From NCBI GenBank assembly GCA_046546095.1, contig JBKGYK010000027.1:1-36526 (forward strand): DNA of 36,526 nucleotides, written 5' to 3'. The notes under the pieces were generated by a model. It was given only the letters and a program-made list of their open reading frames with translations, had not been told where the DNA came from and did not search any database. This document shows, in pieces, positions 16,291 through 24,690 of the stretch. The stretch's first letter is position 1; each line of letters begins with the position of its first letter. The translations under genes were made by a program, and so were the position numbers. This DNA comes from JAQIBY01 sp046546095 (GTDB taxonomy: Bacteria; Bacteroidota; Bacteroidia; Bacteroidales; ML635J-15).

Positions 16291-17619
16291 ATGGAAAATC
16301 AGAACAAACATAAAGCCAGGGTGATTATCACATCATCCCGTAGTATAATGGCGCTTGTGGCAGCTCATTCACTTGGTAAACGAGGCGTTGAAGTTATTGG
16401 TGCAGATTGTGTTGCACCTACAATGCTGCATTTTTCAAAATACGCCCGCTTCAATGAGAAATATCACAGGCATACGGATGATCCCGAAAAGTTCCTGGAT
16501 GATATTGAAAATATTATTGATAAGCATCGTCCGCCGGATGACAGGCCTTACATCTTAATGCCGGTGTTTCATGAGAATTATCTCATCATTAAAAATAAAA
16601 CCCGCCTTGAAAAGAAAATAACTGTGGCCACACCTGATATGTCAATGTTGGAGCAGCTGCACCCGAAGGATAATCTGGTAAAAACCGCCCAAAAAATCGA
16701 GGTGAATATTCCCAATACCCTTATGCCGGAAAAGGAAGATGAAATAGAATCCATCATGGATGATATAAACTTTCCCTGTTTGGTAAAACCACGTGACAGC
16801 TCAGGAGGACGTGGCATCAGCAAGGTAGAGGATCAGGAATCACTAAAACAGGCCTTCCGTGAAGTAACAGAATCCTTTGGAGAACCGCCGCTGATACAGG
16901 AGCTTGTGGAAGGGGAGGAGTATTGTCATACGGTGATTTTCATTGATGGTAAACCCGGTGCCAGTGGTGCCTATCGCAACCTTCACTCGTACCCTGCTGA
17001 TTTTGGTTCCGGTGCTCTGCGCGAATCAATCGATCCTGAGCTCTTTGACAAAGAAACCAATCCCCTCCTCAGTCATGCCGGGTGGAATGGCATTGCTGAA
17101 ATTGATTATCTTTGGGATGGCAATGCTGACCATCCTGCCTATCTGATCGAAGTAAATCCCAGATTTTGGGCAGGTTTGTTTCATTCTGTTGAAAGCGGCA
17201 TTGACTTTCCCTGGTTGAATTTTTATTTGTTTGCTTATGGTGACTTGCCCAAAGAGAAAAGCTGTCATTTAAATGGAAAGAAAACAAAAGAGCCGCTTAC
17301 CTGGTTACTTGCCATTGTAGAGGAGAGCGTAGATATGGCTGCAAATTTTGAGGATATAAAGTCTGTGGGGCAAGATGCCATCAAAGAACTAAAAGACAAG
17401 AATATTAAGGGTGCTTTTGAGACGATTAAATCCGGTTTGGAAGAGGGCATCAATATAAAGAAAGCACTCCGGCATTATAAGGAAGAGATTGAAGAAGCCA
17501 AAACGGCAGAGTCTCAGTTTTCAGGTGGAGATGATCCATTTGCTGCTCTGGGTGGTCTTTATATTCTGGCCTATTGGCTCAAATACAAAAAATTGCCTCC
17601 GGAAGCCGGAGGTTCGTAA
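16291..17619 (+). CDS. ATP-grasp family carboxylate-amine (or -thiol) ligase of unknown substrate
   Basis: A 442-residue cytosolic protein resembling COG3919-type ATP-grasp enzymes. The N-terminal preATP-grasp Rossmann part (RVIITSSRSIMAL, ~8-110) is followed by the ATP-grasp fold: the Lys region FPCLVKPRDSSGGRG with its flexible Gly-rich loop, the hinge QELVEGEEYC, and the metal-binding Glu/Asn of EVNPRFWAG. After about residue 330 comes a hydrophilic helical extension and a short hydrophobic segment (ALGGLYILAYWL). Such enzymes activate a carboxylate as acyl phosphate and join it to an amine. It is followed after 2 nt by an amidotransferase-like hydrolase gene, so the product may be an amide or gamma-glutamyl compound. 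An in-frame TTG at 16276 is rejected in favour of ATG 16291. Confidence 0.85.
   Translation: MENQNKHKARVIITSSRSIMALVAAHSLGKRGVEVIGADCVAPTMLHFSKYARFNEKYHRHTDDPEKFLDDIENIIDKHRPPDDRPYILMPVFHENYLIIKNKTRLEKKITVATPDMSMLEQLHPKDNLVKTAQKIEVNIPNTLMPEKEDEIESIMDDINFPCLVKPRDSSGGRGISKVEDQESLKQAFREVTESFGEPPLIQELVEGEEYCHTVIFIDGKPGASGAYRNLHSYPADFGSGALRESIDPELFDKETNPLLSHAGWNGIAEIDYLWDGNADHPAYLIEVNPRFWAGLFHSVESGIDFPWLNFYLFAYGDLPKEKSCHLNGKKTKEPLTWLLAIVEESVDMAANFEDIKSVGQDAIKELKDKNIKGAFETIKSGLEEGINIKKALRHYKEEIEEAKTAESQFSGGDDPFAALGGLYILAYWLKYKKLPPEAGGS
17596..17612 (+). promoter_or_regulatory. Perfect hairpin covering the Shine-Dalgarno of the amidohydrolase gene
   Basis: CCTCCGG-AAG-CCGGAGG forms a perfect 7-bp stem with a 3-nt loop. 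Its 3' arm contains the GGAGG (17608-17612) that stands 9 nt before the ATG at 17622. The hairpin lies inside the last codons of the ATP-grasp gene, so ribosomes finishing that gene would open it. This is the classic layout for translational coupling, and Shine-Dalgarno sequences are otherwise scarce in this window. Confidence 0.55.
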
Positions 17620-17621
17620 CA

Positions 17622-18326
17622 ATGTTTGAAATTATGGCAAAAAACAAACCTGTTATTGGTATTACCAGGGCTCCGGATAAGGGGTTTACCCTTCAGTTTT
17701 TTATGTTGCAGCTATCCGTATTTATCGCAGGAGGAAAACCTGCAACACTGAAAGTCTATGAGGAGGAAAAAGCCCGTAGAATTGATGGACTGCTGATTGG
17801 TGGCGGAAGGGATGTTTATCCGGCCATGTATCAGCAGGAGGCCATTCCCGGTAATCCTTACAACCGTGTGCAGGACGATATGGAATCAAAGTGGCTGTAC
17901 TGGGCTATGAAATACAATCTGCCTGTTATGGCTATTTGCCGGGGAGCCCAGTTAATGAACGTTGTCAAAGGAGGTACCATTTATCATAATCTGACAGCAA
18001 TATTTGAGAATGCCGATTATCCGCACTCTATCTGGTCATATAATTTTTTCCGTAAGAAAATTCATATTACAACTGACAGCCTTTTGTACAAAATTACCGG
18101 TAAGGATGAAATTTACGTAAACTCCATCCACAAGCGCGCCATTGATAAAGTAGGAACAGGACTGAAAGTGACCTCCAGAGAGCCCAACGGGATAATTCAG
18201 TCCATAGAAGACCCATCCCACAGGTTTTTTATCGGTATGCAGTTTCATCCTGAACGCCTACTATATCTGAAAAAGTTCCGGAAAATATTTCGCTTTTTTG
18301 TTAAAACCGCAGGTAAGGAGTTTTGA
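17622..18326 (+). CDS. Class I glutamine-amidotransferase-like hydrolase (peptidase C26, PuuD-like)
   Basis: A 234-residue cytosolic protein of the gamma-glutamyl hydrolase type. The nucleophile elbow is AICRGAQL with C106; the His-Glu pair is in GMQFHPERL (H209, E211). The oxyanion region reads LLIGGGRDVYP. PuuD cleaves gamma-glutamyl-GABA, and relatives hydrolyse other gamma-glutamyl amides. Start choice: ATG 17622 has a GGAGG 9 nt upstream, while ATG 17634 does not. The upstream ATP-grasp gene stops 2 nt before. The pair may form and break the same type of amide bond, or the hydrolase may supply ammonia to the ligase. Its stop abuts the convergent yjbQ stop. Confidence 0.88.
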   Translation: MFEIMAKNKPVIGITRAPDKGFTLQFFMLQLSVFIAGGKPATLKVYEEEKARRIDGLLIGGGRDVYPAMYQQEAIPGNPYNRVQDDMESKWLYWAMKYNLPVMAICRGAQLMNVVKGGTIYHNLTAIFENADYPHSIWSYNFFRKKIHITTDSLLYKITGKDEIYVNSIHKRAIDKVGTGLKVTSREPNGIIQSIEDPSHRFFIGMQFHPERLLYLKKFRKIFRFFVKTAGKEF

Positions 18327-18743
18327 TTATTCGCCGATGATTTTCAGCAATACACGTTTACGCCGTTTGCCATCAAATTCTCCGTAAAATATCTGTTCCC
18401 ACGGCCCAAAATCAAGTTTGCCATTGGTCACCGCAACAACAACTTCTCTGCCCATTACTGTACGTTTCAGGTGGGCATCACCATTGTCTTCAGCCATGTT
18501 GTGAAGGTAGCGGGAATGTGGTTTTTCCGGTGCCAGTTTTTCAAGCCAATCTTCAAAATCCTGATGCAGCCCGGACTCATCATCATTGATAAAAACACTT
18601 GAGGTAATGTGCATGGAATTGACCAGACACAAACCTTCCCTGATACCCGACTTCAGGAGTTCTTCTTCAACAAAAGATGTGATGTTAATCAACTCTCTCC
18701 GTTTTGGAATGTCAAACCAAAGTTCTTTGCGATGTGATTTCAT
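18327..18743 (-). CDS. yjbQ: YjbQ/UPF0047 family protein (secondary thiamine-phosphate synthase-like)
   Basis: A 138-residue protein with the conserved blocks of the YjbQ family: MHITSSVFINDDE, NGDAHLKR and DFGPWEQIFYGEFDG, plus the C-terminal KRVLLKIIGE. The His and Asp residues of the first two blocks form the putative metal-site cluster. Family members show weak thiamine-phosphate synthase activity in E. coli complementation; the true role is unsettled. It lies 23 nt downstream of the phospho-sugar mutase gene on the same strand and is probably co-transcribed. Confidence 0.93.
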   Translation of the reverse strand: MKSHRKELWFDIPKRRELINITSFVEEELLKSGIREGLCLVNSMHITSSVFINDDESGLHQDFEDWLEKLAPEKPHSRYLHNMAEDNGDAHLKRTVMGREVVVAVTNGKLDFGPWEQIFYGEFDGKRRKRVLLKIIGE

Positions 18744-18766
18744 ATGAAAGATATTTTTATGCTTTT

Positions 18767-20503
18767 TTACAGTAATTTTTTTAATATTTGATCAATCTTG
18801 TCCTTCAGTTGTTTATCTTTTTTGGCATATTCCGACATATCACCGGGTTTGTCCCTTACTGAGACATAGAATTTGATTTTTGGCTCTGTGCCGCTGGGCC
18901 TGATGGATATCTTGGTGCCATCGACCATGATGTACTGCAACACGTTGGATTTTGGCAAATTTATATCATATCTCAAATCACTGATTTTATCTACAGCTTT
19001 TTGTTTGAGAAAATCATTCACCATGGCAATATCCACCCCGTTGATGCTGTCCGGCGGATTGTTGCGGAATTCTTCCATCATCTCCTTTATGGCAGCTTCT
19101 CCTGCACGCCCTTCTTTCCTGATGGAAATGAGCTCTTCCTTATAAATGCCGAATTTTGCGTAGATATCCATCAGGATATCCCAGAGAGTTTTTTCCTGAT
19201 CCTTAGCCCAGGCTGCAGCTTCAGCAATTATTGCGCAGGAAATCACTGCATCCTTATCACGAACAAAGTCACCCACCAGATATCCGTATGACTCCTCTCC
19301 GCCGACGACAAAAGTTTCCAGGTTTTCCAGGTCCCGGATTTTGGCGGCAATGTATTTGAATCCGGTCAGTGTATCGTAAGATTTGACATTGAAGTCATCT
19401 GCTATCTCAGCAAGCAATTCCGAGGTGACAATGGTTTTTACTGTAAATTCTCTGCCTTTTAATTTGCCTTTTTCCTGCCAGCGGGTAAGCAGGTAGTAAT
19501 AAAGGATGGCTGCTGTCTGATTGCCGTTGAGCATCTGGTATTCACCATCTTTCCTGCGGACAATAATGCCCACCCGGTCGGCATCAGGGTCGGTTCCCAT
19601 GATGAGCTCAGCATTGGTTTCCCGGGCTTTTTGTAAAGCCATTTCAAAGGCTGATGTCTCTTCCGGATTTGGCGATTCTACTGTGGGAAAGTTGCCATCA
19701 GGAATGTCCTGTTCCGGAACTTTGATGATGTTGGTGAATCCGAATGCCCTGAGGCTTTCAGGTACCAGTTTAACCGCTGTTCCGTGTATTGGAGTAAAGA
19801 CAATGGGCATATCCTGATGTGCCTGTATCTCTTTTGGTGATAAACTAAGCTTTTTGATTTCGTTGATATATTGCTCATCAATTTCTTTGCCGATGCTTTC
19901 CTGCAATTCAGGACGGCTGTCAGTGTTTATCTTGTCGGGAGTGTTGATGGCCTGCACTTCGCGGATGATTCCTTTATCGTGGGGAGCTACAATTTGTCCG
20001 CCATCTTCCCAGTAAACTTTGTAGCCGTTGTATTCCCTGGGATTGTGTGATGCAGTGATGACAATCCCGCACTGACAATGTAACTGCCTGATTGCAAATG
20101 ACAATTCCGGTGTTGGCCGCAGTGCATCAAACAGATAAACTTTAATACCGTTTGCACTGAGAACGGAAGCTGCAGTTTCGGCAAACAGACGCGAATTATT
20201 TCTGCAATCATATGCAATGGCAGCAGAGGGATGAACTTCTTTTGTGTTGGCCTTGACATAATTTGCCAATCCCTGGCTTGCCATACCCACAGTATAAATA
20301 TTCATGCGGTTGGAACCTGTACCCATAATGCCGCGCATACCGCCGGTGCCAAATTCCAGATCTTTGTAAAATGCTTCGTTCAGGGAGGCAATATCATTTT
20401 GCATCATTTGCCGGATTTCTGATTTGCTATCCTCATCGATACCGGAATTCAGCCACAATTCTGCTTTTTTGCATATTTTAGGGTCAATCACTTGTTTCTC
20501 CAT
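18767..20503 (-). CDS. pgcA: Alpha-D-phosphohexomutase (phosphoglucomutase/phosphomannomutase, PgcA type)
   Basis: A 578-residue cytosolic mutase that interconverts hexose 1- and 6-phosphates. The four family landmarks are present: phosphoserine loop TASHNP with S152, metal loop GTDPDADRVG, sugar loop GGEESYGY and phosphate-binding loop RPSGTEPKIKFY. The N-terminal GTGGMRGIMG is also typical. The length matches the long PgcA/PGM2-like group and not the ~450-residue ManB/AlgC group. Gene symbol is by similarity; the preferred sugar cannot be told. It has its own candidate promoter upstream and leads into yjbQ. Confidence 0.93.
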   Translation of the reverse strand: MEKQVIDPKICKKAELWLNSGIDEDSKSEIRQMMQNDIASLNEAFYKDLEFGTGGMRGIMGTGSNRMNIYTVGMASQGLANYVKANTKEVHPSAAIAYDCRNNSRLFAETAASVLSANGIKVYLFDALRPTPELSFAIRQLHCQCGIVITASHNPREYNGYKVYWEDGGQIVAPHDKGIIREVQAINTPDKINTDSRPELQESIGKEIDEQYINEIKKLSLSPKEIQAHQDMPIVFTPIHGTAVKLVPESLRAFGFTNIIKVPEQDIPDGNFPTVESPNPEETSAFEMALQKARETNAELIMGTDPDADRVGIIVRRKDGEYQMLNGNQTAAILYYYLLTRWQEKGKLKGREFTVKTIVTSELLAEIADDFNVKSYDTLTGFKYIAAKIRDLENLETFVVGGEESYGYLVGDFVRDKDAVISCAIIAEAAAWAKDQEKTLWDILMDIYAKFGIYKEELISIRKEGRAGEAAIKEMMEEFRNNPPDSINGVDIAMVNDFLKQKAVDKISDLRYDINLPKSNVLQYIMVDGTKISIRPSGTEPKIKFYVSVRDKPGDMSEYAKKDKQLKDKIDQILKKLL

Positions 20504-20527
20504 ATTATCCTGGTTTTAATCACAACC

Positions 20528-20559
20528 TAAAGATACAATTGATTAAACAATTTCCAAAA
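20528..20559 (-). promoter_or_regulatory. Candidate Bacteroidota promoter of the phospho-sugar mutase gene
   Basis: On the minus strand TTTTG (20559-20555), a 19-nt spacer, then TATCTTTA (20535-20528), which differs from TAnnTTTG in the last base only. It lies 24 nt upstream of the ATG at 20503. Confidence 0.45.
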
Positions 20560-20696
20560 CAGGATATCTTATTATATCCGGGAGTTTGCTGAAACAAGCA
20601 GTTTTAACAGGCAGATGCAATATCAATCATGTATAAAGATGAGAGCTGCCCTGTCCGGAATATACAATTGTCAGAAAACGATTGAAAAACTATGGT

Positions 20697-21320
20697 TTAA
20701 TTGGTTAAAACCGCTCTCAATTCTCCCAGTACCATGGCTGTAGCCCCCCAGACAATGTGGCCGCCGGCAGTGAAAACAGGTGTTTCAATTTCGTATCCCC
20801 GGACAATAATCTTTCGGGTTTCAAGACTTTTTATCAGGGGGATAAGTGGGGTTTGAATCATCGTGTTTACTTCGTGCGGACAGGGAGTGAGATCCGGGAT
20901 GCCATGATAATAACCAATGACAGGCAGGACAGTGAAACCACTCACCGGAATCTTCACCGGGCTCAGGCTTCCGATGACTTCAACCTGCTCACCAGGCAAT
21001 CCAACTTCTTCCTCAGCTTCACGCAAAGCTGTTCTGACCTGCGTTTTGTCTTCTTTTTCGTATTTGCCTCCGGGAAATGCAATTTGTCCGGAATGTGGGC
21101 TGGTATCTACAGTGCGTTCGATGAGAATGGTCATGATTTCTCCATTGTCAATATATAAACATGTCAGCACCGCTCCTTTGCGTAATTGCTGTTCATCCTC
21201 TGTTGTATATTTTACACCGGGAATGGGAGTGGAGGGGAGGAATTTTTTTTGTATATCCCATCCCGGTAGCTTCCCGCCAAGCTTTTTACGCAAATTCTCT
21301 ATATGTTCCTCTGGCCTCAT
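20697..21320 (-). CDS. Nudix hydrolase, CoA pyrophosphatase-like (NudL/YeaB type)
   Basis: A 207-residue cytosolic Nudix enzyme. The Nudix box runs from G84 to L108 and includes REAEEEVGL with the metal-binding glutamates (E101, E104, E105). Just before it is SPHSGQIAFPGG, which matches the CoA-hydrolase-type (UPF0035) signature LLxxR...GQxxFPGG; ERTVDTS supplies the Arg part. Such enzymes cleave CoA to phosphopantetheine and 3',5'-ADP. The start at 21320 (MRPEEH) is chosen because a good promoter -7 box lies 11 nt upstream; a start at 21347 would lie upstream of that box. Confidence 0.9.
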   Translation of the reverse strand: MRPEEHIENLRKKLGGKLPGWDIQKKFLPSTPIPGVKYTTEDEQQLRKGAVLTCLYIDNGEIMTILIERTVDTSPHSGQIAFPGGKYEKEDKTQVRTALREAEEEVGLPGEQVEVIGSLSPVKIPVSGFTVLPVIGYYHGIPDLTPCPHEVNTMIQTPLIPLIKSLETRKIIVRGYEIETPVFTAGGHIVWGATAMVLGELRAVLTN

Positions 21321-21330
21321 GATTACTGCG

Positions 21331-21359
21331 CAAAGATAAGAAAACAAGGCTTATGACAA
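21331..21359 (-). promoter_or_regulatory. Candidate Bacteroidota promoter of the Nudix gene
   Basis: On the minus strand TTG (21359-21357), an 18-nt spacer, and TATCTTTG followed by C (21338-21331). Both halves match the Bacteroidota consensus. It decides the Nudix start at 21320 and implies a very short leader. Confidence 0.55.
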
Positions 21360-21417
21360 GCTCTGTACGGGTAGAATTATTTGCTGCAAACTTGTAATGG
21401 CCTGTAGCTGAGCTTTG

Positions 21418-21945
21418 TCAGTAAGCCTGGAATAAAGCCTGAATAAATTTGAACGTAAGGATGCCGCTGACTATTAGTTTCAGAACAATACCTACCATCA
21501 GCCCGACAAATGAGCCAAGGGCAGAAATCAACGCACGCTTGTTTTTTGCACTGTCACCAACAGGAATATTTTCATTTTTCTGGGTGTGAAAATACAGAAG
21601 TTCTCCGCCGAGAGCTCCCAAAAACGGACCGATAAAAATACCGATCGGGCCAAAAAACAAGCCGATAATCAGCCCGATGGCTGCCCCTCGAATGCCCCAT
21701 TTGCTGCCTCCTGCTCTTTTGGTGCCGTATATGGGTATAATGTTGTCTATGATGGTAATTGAAACTGCAATCACTGCCCAGATCACCAAAAATTCAAAGG
21801 AAAATTGCACCCTGTCTGTGAAATGAAGCAGCAGTATGCCTACCCAGGATATCGGTGGCCCGGGGATGACAGGTAAAATGCAGCCGAGAAGGCCGACAAT
21901 CATCAACAGACTTCCAAGTACGATTAACAGAATTTCCAGAAACAT
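21418..21945 (-). CDS. DUF456 domain membrane protein
   Basis: A 175-residue integral membrane protein with about four or five hydrophobic segments. The Gly/Pro-rich stretch GCILPVIPGPPISWVG and the repeated FGPIGIFIGPFLGALGGE are characteristic of DUF456. A short soluble segment with a TQKNENIPVGD core joins the helices. Function is unknown for the family. The ATG at 21945 is preferred over the in-frame TTG at 21972. It is divergent from the VanX-like gene. Confidence 0.88.
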   Translation of the reverse strand: MFLEILLIVLGSLLMIVGLLGCILPVIPGPPISWVGILLLHFTDRVQFSFEFLVIWAVIAVSITIIDNIIPIYGTKRAGGSKWGIRGAAIGLIIGLFFGPIGIFIGPFLGALGGELLYFHTQKNENIPVGDSAKNKRALISALGSFVGLMVGIVLKLIVSGILTFKFIQALFQAY

Positions 21946-22040
21946 AGCTTTTCTATTTTCTTTTGATTGCAAGATAGTGAAAATGTTTTTTGCATGCGTT
22001 TAATCCCGGACAAAAACATGATAATTTTCATCTGAATTTT

Positions 22041-22048
22041 TACCTTTG
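22041..22048 (+). promoter_or_regulatory. Candidate -7 box (TACCTTTG) before the VanX-like gene
   Basis: TACCTTTGC at 22041-22049 matches TAnnTTTGC exactly, 7 nt before the ATG at 22056. No -33 TTG is visible. If used, the message would be nearly leaderless. Confidence 0.3.
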
Positions 22049-22055
22049 CCGGGTG

Positions 22056-22850
22056 ATGGCTTATAAAGCAATTTTACCGTATGCATCTGTTCTGTTCCTG
22101 ATTCTTGCATCTTTTGCCTGCAAAAATCAACATGAACATGACGGTATTGATAAGGCTTTTGATAATATGCATATTGATGATGAACCTGCAGGAAGTGAGG
22201 ATATTTCTTCCAAAAGCGATACCTGGCGCTTTCTTGACTCAATGGGTCTGGTGGATGTGCAGACACTTGATAGCAGTATCCTTGTCAATCTCAGGTACAG
22301 CAGTACAGATAACTTTCTTGATACCATATTGTATGATGAATTGTCATCAGCATTTTTGCAGGCTGATGTGGCCAGAAAGCTTGCAAATGCTTCCGGTATT
22401 TTGCAAAAGAAGCATCCTGAACTCAGATTGATGGTATGGGATGCAGTGCGACCAGTAGCTGTACAAAAACGTATGTGGGAAAACTGTGATATTCCACTGA
22501 AGCGCAGACACTGGTATGTTACCCCTCCGGATACACGCTCATTGCATAATTGGGGAGCAGCTGTTGATGTGACACTGGTGGATACCTCCGGAAACTATCT
22601 GGATATGGGAACAGATTTTGATCACTTTGGAAAAGCTGCATATACTGACAGAGATGCCGACTTATTAACACAGGGGTTGATAAGTCAGAAGGCCGTCGAT
22701 AACCGCCAAATACTGAAGTCAGTGATGAATCAGGCCGGTTTTACCGGGATAAAATACGAATGGTGGCATTACAATTCCTGCACGCGAAAGACGGCTGAAT
22801 CCAAATATAAGCTTATTTTTGCGCTCACAGATACGACAAAAACGCGTTAA
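22056..22850 (+). CDS. D-alanyl-D-alanine dipeptidase lipoprotein (VanX/DdpX-like, peptidase M15D)
   Basis: A 264-residue lipoprotein; the lipobox SFAC puts the lipidated Cys at residue 22. The zinc dipeptidase core is complete: R132 in DAVRPV, zinc ligands H164 and D171 in SLHNWGAAVD, and E235 with zinc ligand H238 in EWWH. These correspond to Arg71, His116, Asp123, Glu181 and His184 of VanX. The enzyme hydrolyses D-Ala-D-Ala to two D-Ala. Here it is exported and lipid-anchored, unlike cytoplasmic VanX. It lies 2 nt upstream of a sodium:solute symporter gene and then a porin-like gene, so salvage of wall-derived dipeptide fits better than glycopeptide resistance. No vanHA or regulator genes are near. 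An upstream in-frame ATG at 21990 would put 22 non-signal residues before the lipoprotein signal and is rejected. Confidence 0.9.
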   Translation: MAYKAILPYASVLFLILASFACKNQHEHDGIDKAFDNMHIDDEPAGSEDISSKSDTWRFLDSMGLVDVQTLDSSILVNLRYSSTDNFLDTILYDELSSAFLQADVARKLANASGILQKKHPELRLMVWDAVRPVAVQKRMWENCDIPLKRRHWYVTPPDTRSLHNWGAAVDVTLVDTSGNYLDMGTDFDHFGKAAYTDRDADLLTQGLISQKAVDNRQILKSVMNQAGFTGIKYEWWHYNSCTRKTAESKYKLIFALTDTTKTR

Positions 22851-22852
22851 GC

Positions 22853-24670
22853 ATGACTATTGCACATATTGACTGGTTGATTATAGGGCTGTACTTTTTG
22901 ATTAGCATCACCATAGGCATCATCATGTCGCGGAGGGCAGGTCGCAGCACAGGTGATTTTTTTCTCTCAGGGCGAAATCTGCCATGGTATATTGCCGGAA
23001 CCAGCATGGTTGCAACTACATTTGCCGCTGATACGCCCCTTGCAATTACTGAATTGGTTTCCCAAAATGGAATTGCCGGAAACTGGCTCTGGTGGAACAT
23101 GCTGCTGGGTGGAATGCTTACCGTTTTCTTTTTTGCCAGATTCTGGCGCCGGGCCGGAATTATGACAGATTGTGAGTTTGTTGATATCAGATATTCAGGG
23201 CCTCCTGCAAGATTTTTGAGGGGATTCAGGGCCGTATACATCGGTATCTTTATGAATGTAATTGTGATCGCCTGGGTAAATCTTGCCATGCTGAAAATTC
23301 TGCAGGTGATGTTTCCTGATTTTACCATCAACGGGCAAAGCAGTTTTATGATGCTGGGAAATGAAATGCCCATGCAGATGATACTGGTTGGGGGAATGCT
23401 GGCCTTTGTCGCTCTGTATTCTGCCTTGTCCGGCTTATGGGGCGTTTCTTTAACAGATACTTTTCAGTTTGTGGTGGCTATGGCCGGTACCATTGCACTT
23501 GCTGTAGTGGCTTTGAATGCTCCCGGCATCGGAGGAATTGAAGGCCTGAAAGAAAAACTGCCGGAATGGGTTTTTGAATTTACCCCAAAAGTGGGTGGAG
23601 AACCGGCAACATCAAGCACAGGGGGTGTGCTGCAGATGACAGTGGTAGCTTTTGTTGCATATCTTGGTGTCCAGTGGTGGGCAAGCTGGTATCCCGGTTC
23701 TGAACCCGGGGGTGGCGGCTATGTGGCTCAACGTATGATGTCCGCCAAAAATGAAAAACATTCTCTGCTGGCCACATTATGGTTTCAGGTAGCACATTTT
23801 GCTCTCAGACCATGGCCATGGATCATTGTGGCACTGGTAGCCCTGGTGCTTTACCCTGATGCCCCCGATAAAGGAGCTACCTTTATCATGGTAATGAGAG
23901 ATTACCTGCCCGCAGGCCTTCTCGGTTTGCTGATGGCTGCTTTCCTTGCCGCCTTTATGTCCACCGTAGCTTCTCAGACAGTCTGGGGAACATCCTACAT
24001 CGTGAATGACCTGTTCAGACCTTTTCTGAAAAAAGGTGGCAGTGAAAAGTACTACGTAAAAGTAAGCCGCCTGACTACCGTATTGCTGATGGGGCTGAGT
24101 TTTCTTGTTACCGGATTCTTTGATCAGATTTCTGATGCATGGAAGTTCATTATCGCCTGCTCAGGTGGTATTGGCCTTGTCCTGATTTTGAGGTGGTTCT
24201 GGTGGCGCATCAACGCCTGGAGTGAAATATCCGCCATGCTGGCACCCTATGCTGTGTTGCCGGTTCTTATATATGGGTATGATATGGATGTGTACCATAA
24301 GGATTTCGGCTGGACTCTTATCATCATTGTTGCCATATCCACAGTTGTGTGGCTGACTGTAACATTCCTTACCCGACCGACAGAGCAGGAAAAACTGCAC
24401 GCATTTTACCGAAAAGTCCATCCCGGTGGCAGAGGGTGGAAAAAAGTACAAAAGCAAATGCCGGAAGTCACCCCTGATGGCGGTTATATTTATCTTTTTG
24501 CCAACTGGATTCTGGGTTGCATCATGGTTATGAGTTTTCTCTTTGCCATCGGAGATTTGATATTTGCAAATTACCTGAAAGCCATTGTGGAACTCCTCAT
24601 TGTCGTAGCTTCTATTGTCGGAATCTTGCTAAGCATGAAATCTTATGGCTGGAAAAATATTATCAAATAA
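22853..24670 (+). CDS. Sodium:solute symporter (SSS/SSF family)
   Basis: A 605-residue inner-membrane symporter with about 13-14 helices. Family hallmarks include GDFFLSGRNLPWY (~34-46), the ALYSALSGLWGVSLTD segment (~188-202) and the sodium-site region AAFMSTVASQT (~366-376) with S370, T371 and S374. An extended loop around residues 240-290 (Gly/Trp-rich, GVQWWASWYPGSEPGGGG) is typical of the large Bacteroidota SSS subgroup. The substrate cannot be read from sequence. Its place between a D-Ala-D-Ala dipeptidase and an outer-membrane porin suggests D-alanine or a peptide or amino acid. Confidence 0.92.
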   Translation: MTIAHIDWLIIGLYFLISITIGIIMSRRAGRSTGDFFLSGRNLPWYIAGTSMVATTFAADTPLAITELVSQNGIAGNWLWWNMLLGGMLTVFFFARFWRRAGIMTDCEFVDIRYSGPPARFLRGFRAVYIGIFMNVIVIAWVNLAMLKILQVMFPDFTINGQSSFMMLGNEMPMQMILVGGMLAFVALYSALSGLWGVSLTDTFQFVVAMAGTIALAVVALNAPGIGGIEGLKEKLPEWVFEFTPKVGGEPATSSTGGVLQMTVVAFVAYLGVQWWASWYPGSEPGGGGYVAQRMMSAKNEKHSLLATLWFQVAHFALRPWPWIIVALVALVLYPDAPDKGATFIMVMRDYLPAGLLGLLMAAFLAAFMSTVASQTVWGTSYIVNDLFRPFLKKGGSEKYYVKVSRLTTVLLMGLSFLVTGFFDQISDAWKFIIACSGGIGLVLILRWFWWRINAWSEISAMLAPYAVLPVLIYGYDMDVYHKDFGWTLIIIVAISTVVWLTVTFLTRPTEQEKLHAFYRKVHPGGRGWKKVQKQMPEVTPDGGYIYLFANWILGCIMVMSFLFAIGDLIFANYLKAIVELLIVVASIVGILLSMKSYGWKNIIK

Positions 24671-24690
24671 CAGAATATGAAACAAGGTAT

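Noticed and set aside
22056..22850. Vancomycin-resistance gene vanX
   Set aside because: The enzyme carries a lipoprotein signal and is linked to transport genes, and no vanH, vanA or vanRS is present. A salvage role fits better.
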